A stretch of DNA of 6,921 nt from Thermoflexales bacterium (GTDB lineage Bacteria > Chloroflexota > Anaerolineae > B4-G1). Position numbers and translations under genes: made by a program. The notes beneath the pieces were generated by a model, which did no database searches, had not been told where the DNA came from, and was given only the letters and a program-made list of their open reading frames with translations. The stretch covers positions 1 through 6,921 of the forward strand of contig SKQX01000005.1 of NCBI GenBank assembly GCA_007118795.1. The letters run 5' to 3'. Shown here piece after piece: positions 6,737 to 6,921 of the stretch; positions within the stretch are counted from its first letter, which is position 1; every line of letters begins with the position of its first letter.

Positions 6737-6758
6737 TCGTTCCGCCGAGGAGTAGAAT
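6730..6758 (+). promoter_or_regulatory. Sigma70-type promoter of the right-edge gene
   Basis: TTGACA (6730-6735, 6 of 6) and TAGAAT (6753-6758, 5 of 6) are separated by exactly 17 nt, close to the ideal sigma70 arrangement. The predicted start lies about 7-8 nt downstream, at 6765-6767, that is at or within 2 nt of the ATG at 6767. The purine-rich gaggag at 6747-6752 falls inside the promoter spacer and would not be transcribed from here. Confidence 0.75.
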
Positions 6759-6766
6759 CACCCGTT

Positions 6767-6921
6767 ATGGAAGAAGCCGCAGAGAGACCAGTGGATCGGG
6801 ATCGTCTGAGCGTGGTCCTGGCGGTTCTTGTTCTCAGCAGCGTCCTTTTTCGATTCATCGAGCTGCCCGAACACGTCTACCGGCTGCAGGTCCTAGGCTC
6901 CCCCCTCGAGATCCATGCCAG
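6767..6921 (+). CDS. Unrecognised membrane-anchored protein, 3'-truncated by the window edge
   Basis: An open frame runs from ATG 6767 to the window end, 51 full codons, with no stop. After a charged N-terminus (MEEAAERPVDRDR) comes a hydrophobic segment (LSVVLAVLVLSSVLF, about residues 14-28), probably a membrane helix or signal anchor. It is followed by RFIELPEHVYRLQVLGSPLEIHA. I do not recognise the family from this fragment, so function is unknown. The start is well constrained: an in-frame TGA at 6731-6733 stops the frame upstream, no other ATG/GTG/TTG lies between, and a near-consensus promoter ends just before the ATG. No Shine-Dalgarno lies at normal spacing; gaggag is 14 nt away and upstream of the predicted transcript start. 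The gene is divergent from the ABC operon and may share regulation with it. Confidence 0.65.
   Translation, partial: MEEAAERPVDRDRLSVVLAVLVLSSVLFRFIELPEHVYRLQVLGSPLEIHA

Overview
This GC-rich bacterial window carries the 3' part of a mutS gene on the + strand. A four-gene minus-strand operon follows (substrate-binding lipoprotein, two ABC permeases, YhhN-type lysoplasmalogenase). At the right edge is the first 51 codons of an unrecognised membrane-anchored protein on the + strand. I see no mobile element, CRISPR array, tRNA or rRNA. The MutS ATPase wording (GAQDE...GQSTFMVEM, ATPRSLLILDEVGRGTSTYDG) and the Chloroflexi-like style of the binding protein suggest Chloroflexota (Anaerolineae or relatives). 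That assignment is inference from remembered family wording and is only moderately sure.

Layout. Positions 1-2275: mutS, entering from outside the window. Positions 2281-6418, minus strand, transcribed right to left: solute-binding lipoprotein (6418-4841), a 112-nt spacer with inverted repeats, DppB-type permease (4728-3805), DppC-type permease (3808-2972, ATGA overlap), and a YhhN lysoplasmalogenase (2955-2281). The operon converges on mutS with only 5 nt between the two stop codons. Positions 6419-6766: a 348-nt non-coding region between the divergent binding-protein gene and the right-edge gene. Position 6767 onward: the partial right-edge gene.

The most interesting part is the 348-nt divergent region. 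Two near-consensus sigma70-type promoters stand back to back and share one -35 sequence (TTGACAA on +, TTGTCAA on -). The rightward promoter would start its transcript almost at the ATG of the right-edge gene, so that mRNA should be leaderless or nearly so. The leftward promoter would give the ABC operon a leader of about 285 nt. That leader contains two consecutive domains, each closed by a long inverted repeat (11 bp with one bulge; 10 bp perfect) with further nested stems inside. This is a candidate structured cis-regulatory RNA that I cannot match to a known riboswitch class.

How the genes work together: the lipoprotein and two permeases form the extracytoplasmic and membrane parts of a peptide/nickel/opine-type (SBP_bac_5) ABC importer. 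No ATPase gene lies in the operon or elsewhere in the window, so the ATPases must be supplied from elsewhere. The lysoplasmalogenase is probably co-transcribed, but its functional link to the importer is unknown. MutS is an unrelated housekeeping gene that happens to converge on the operon.
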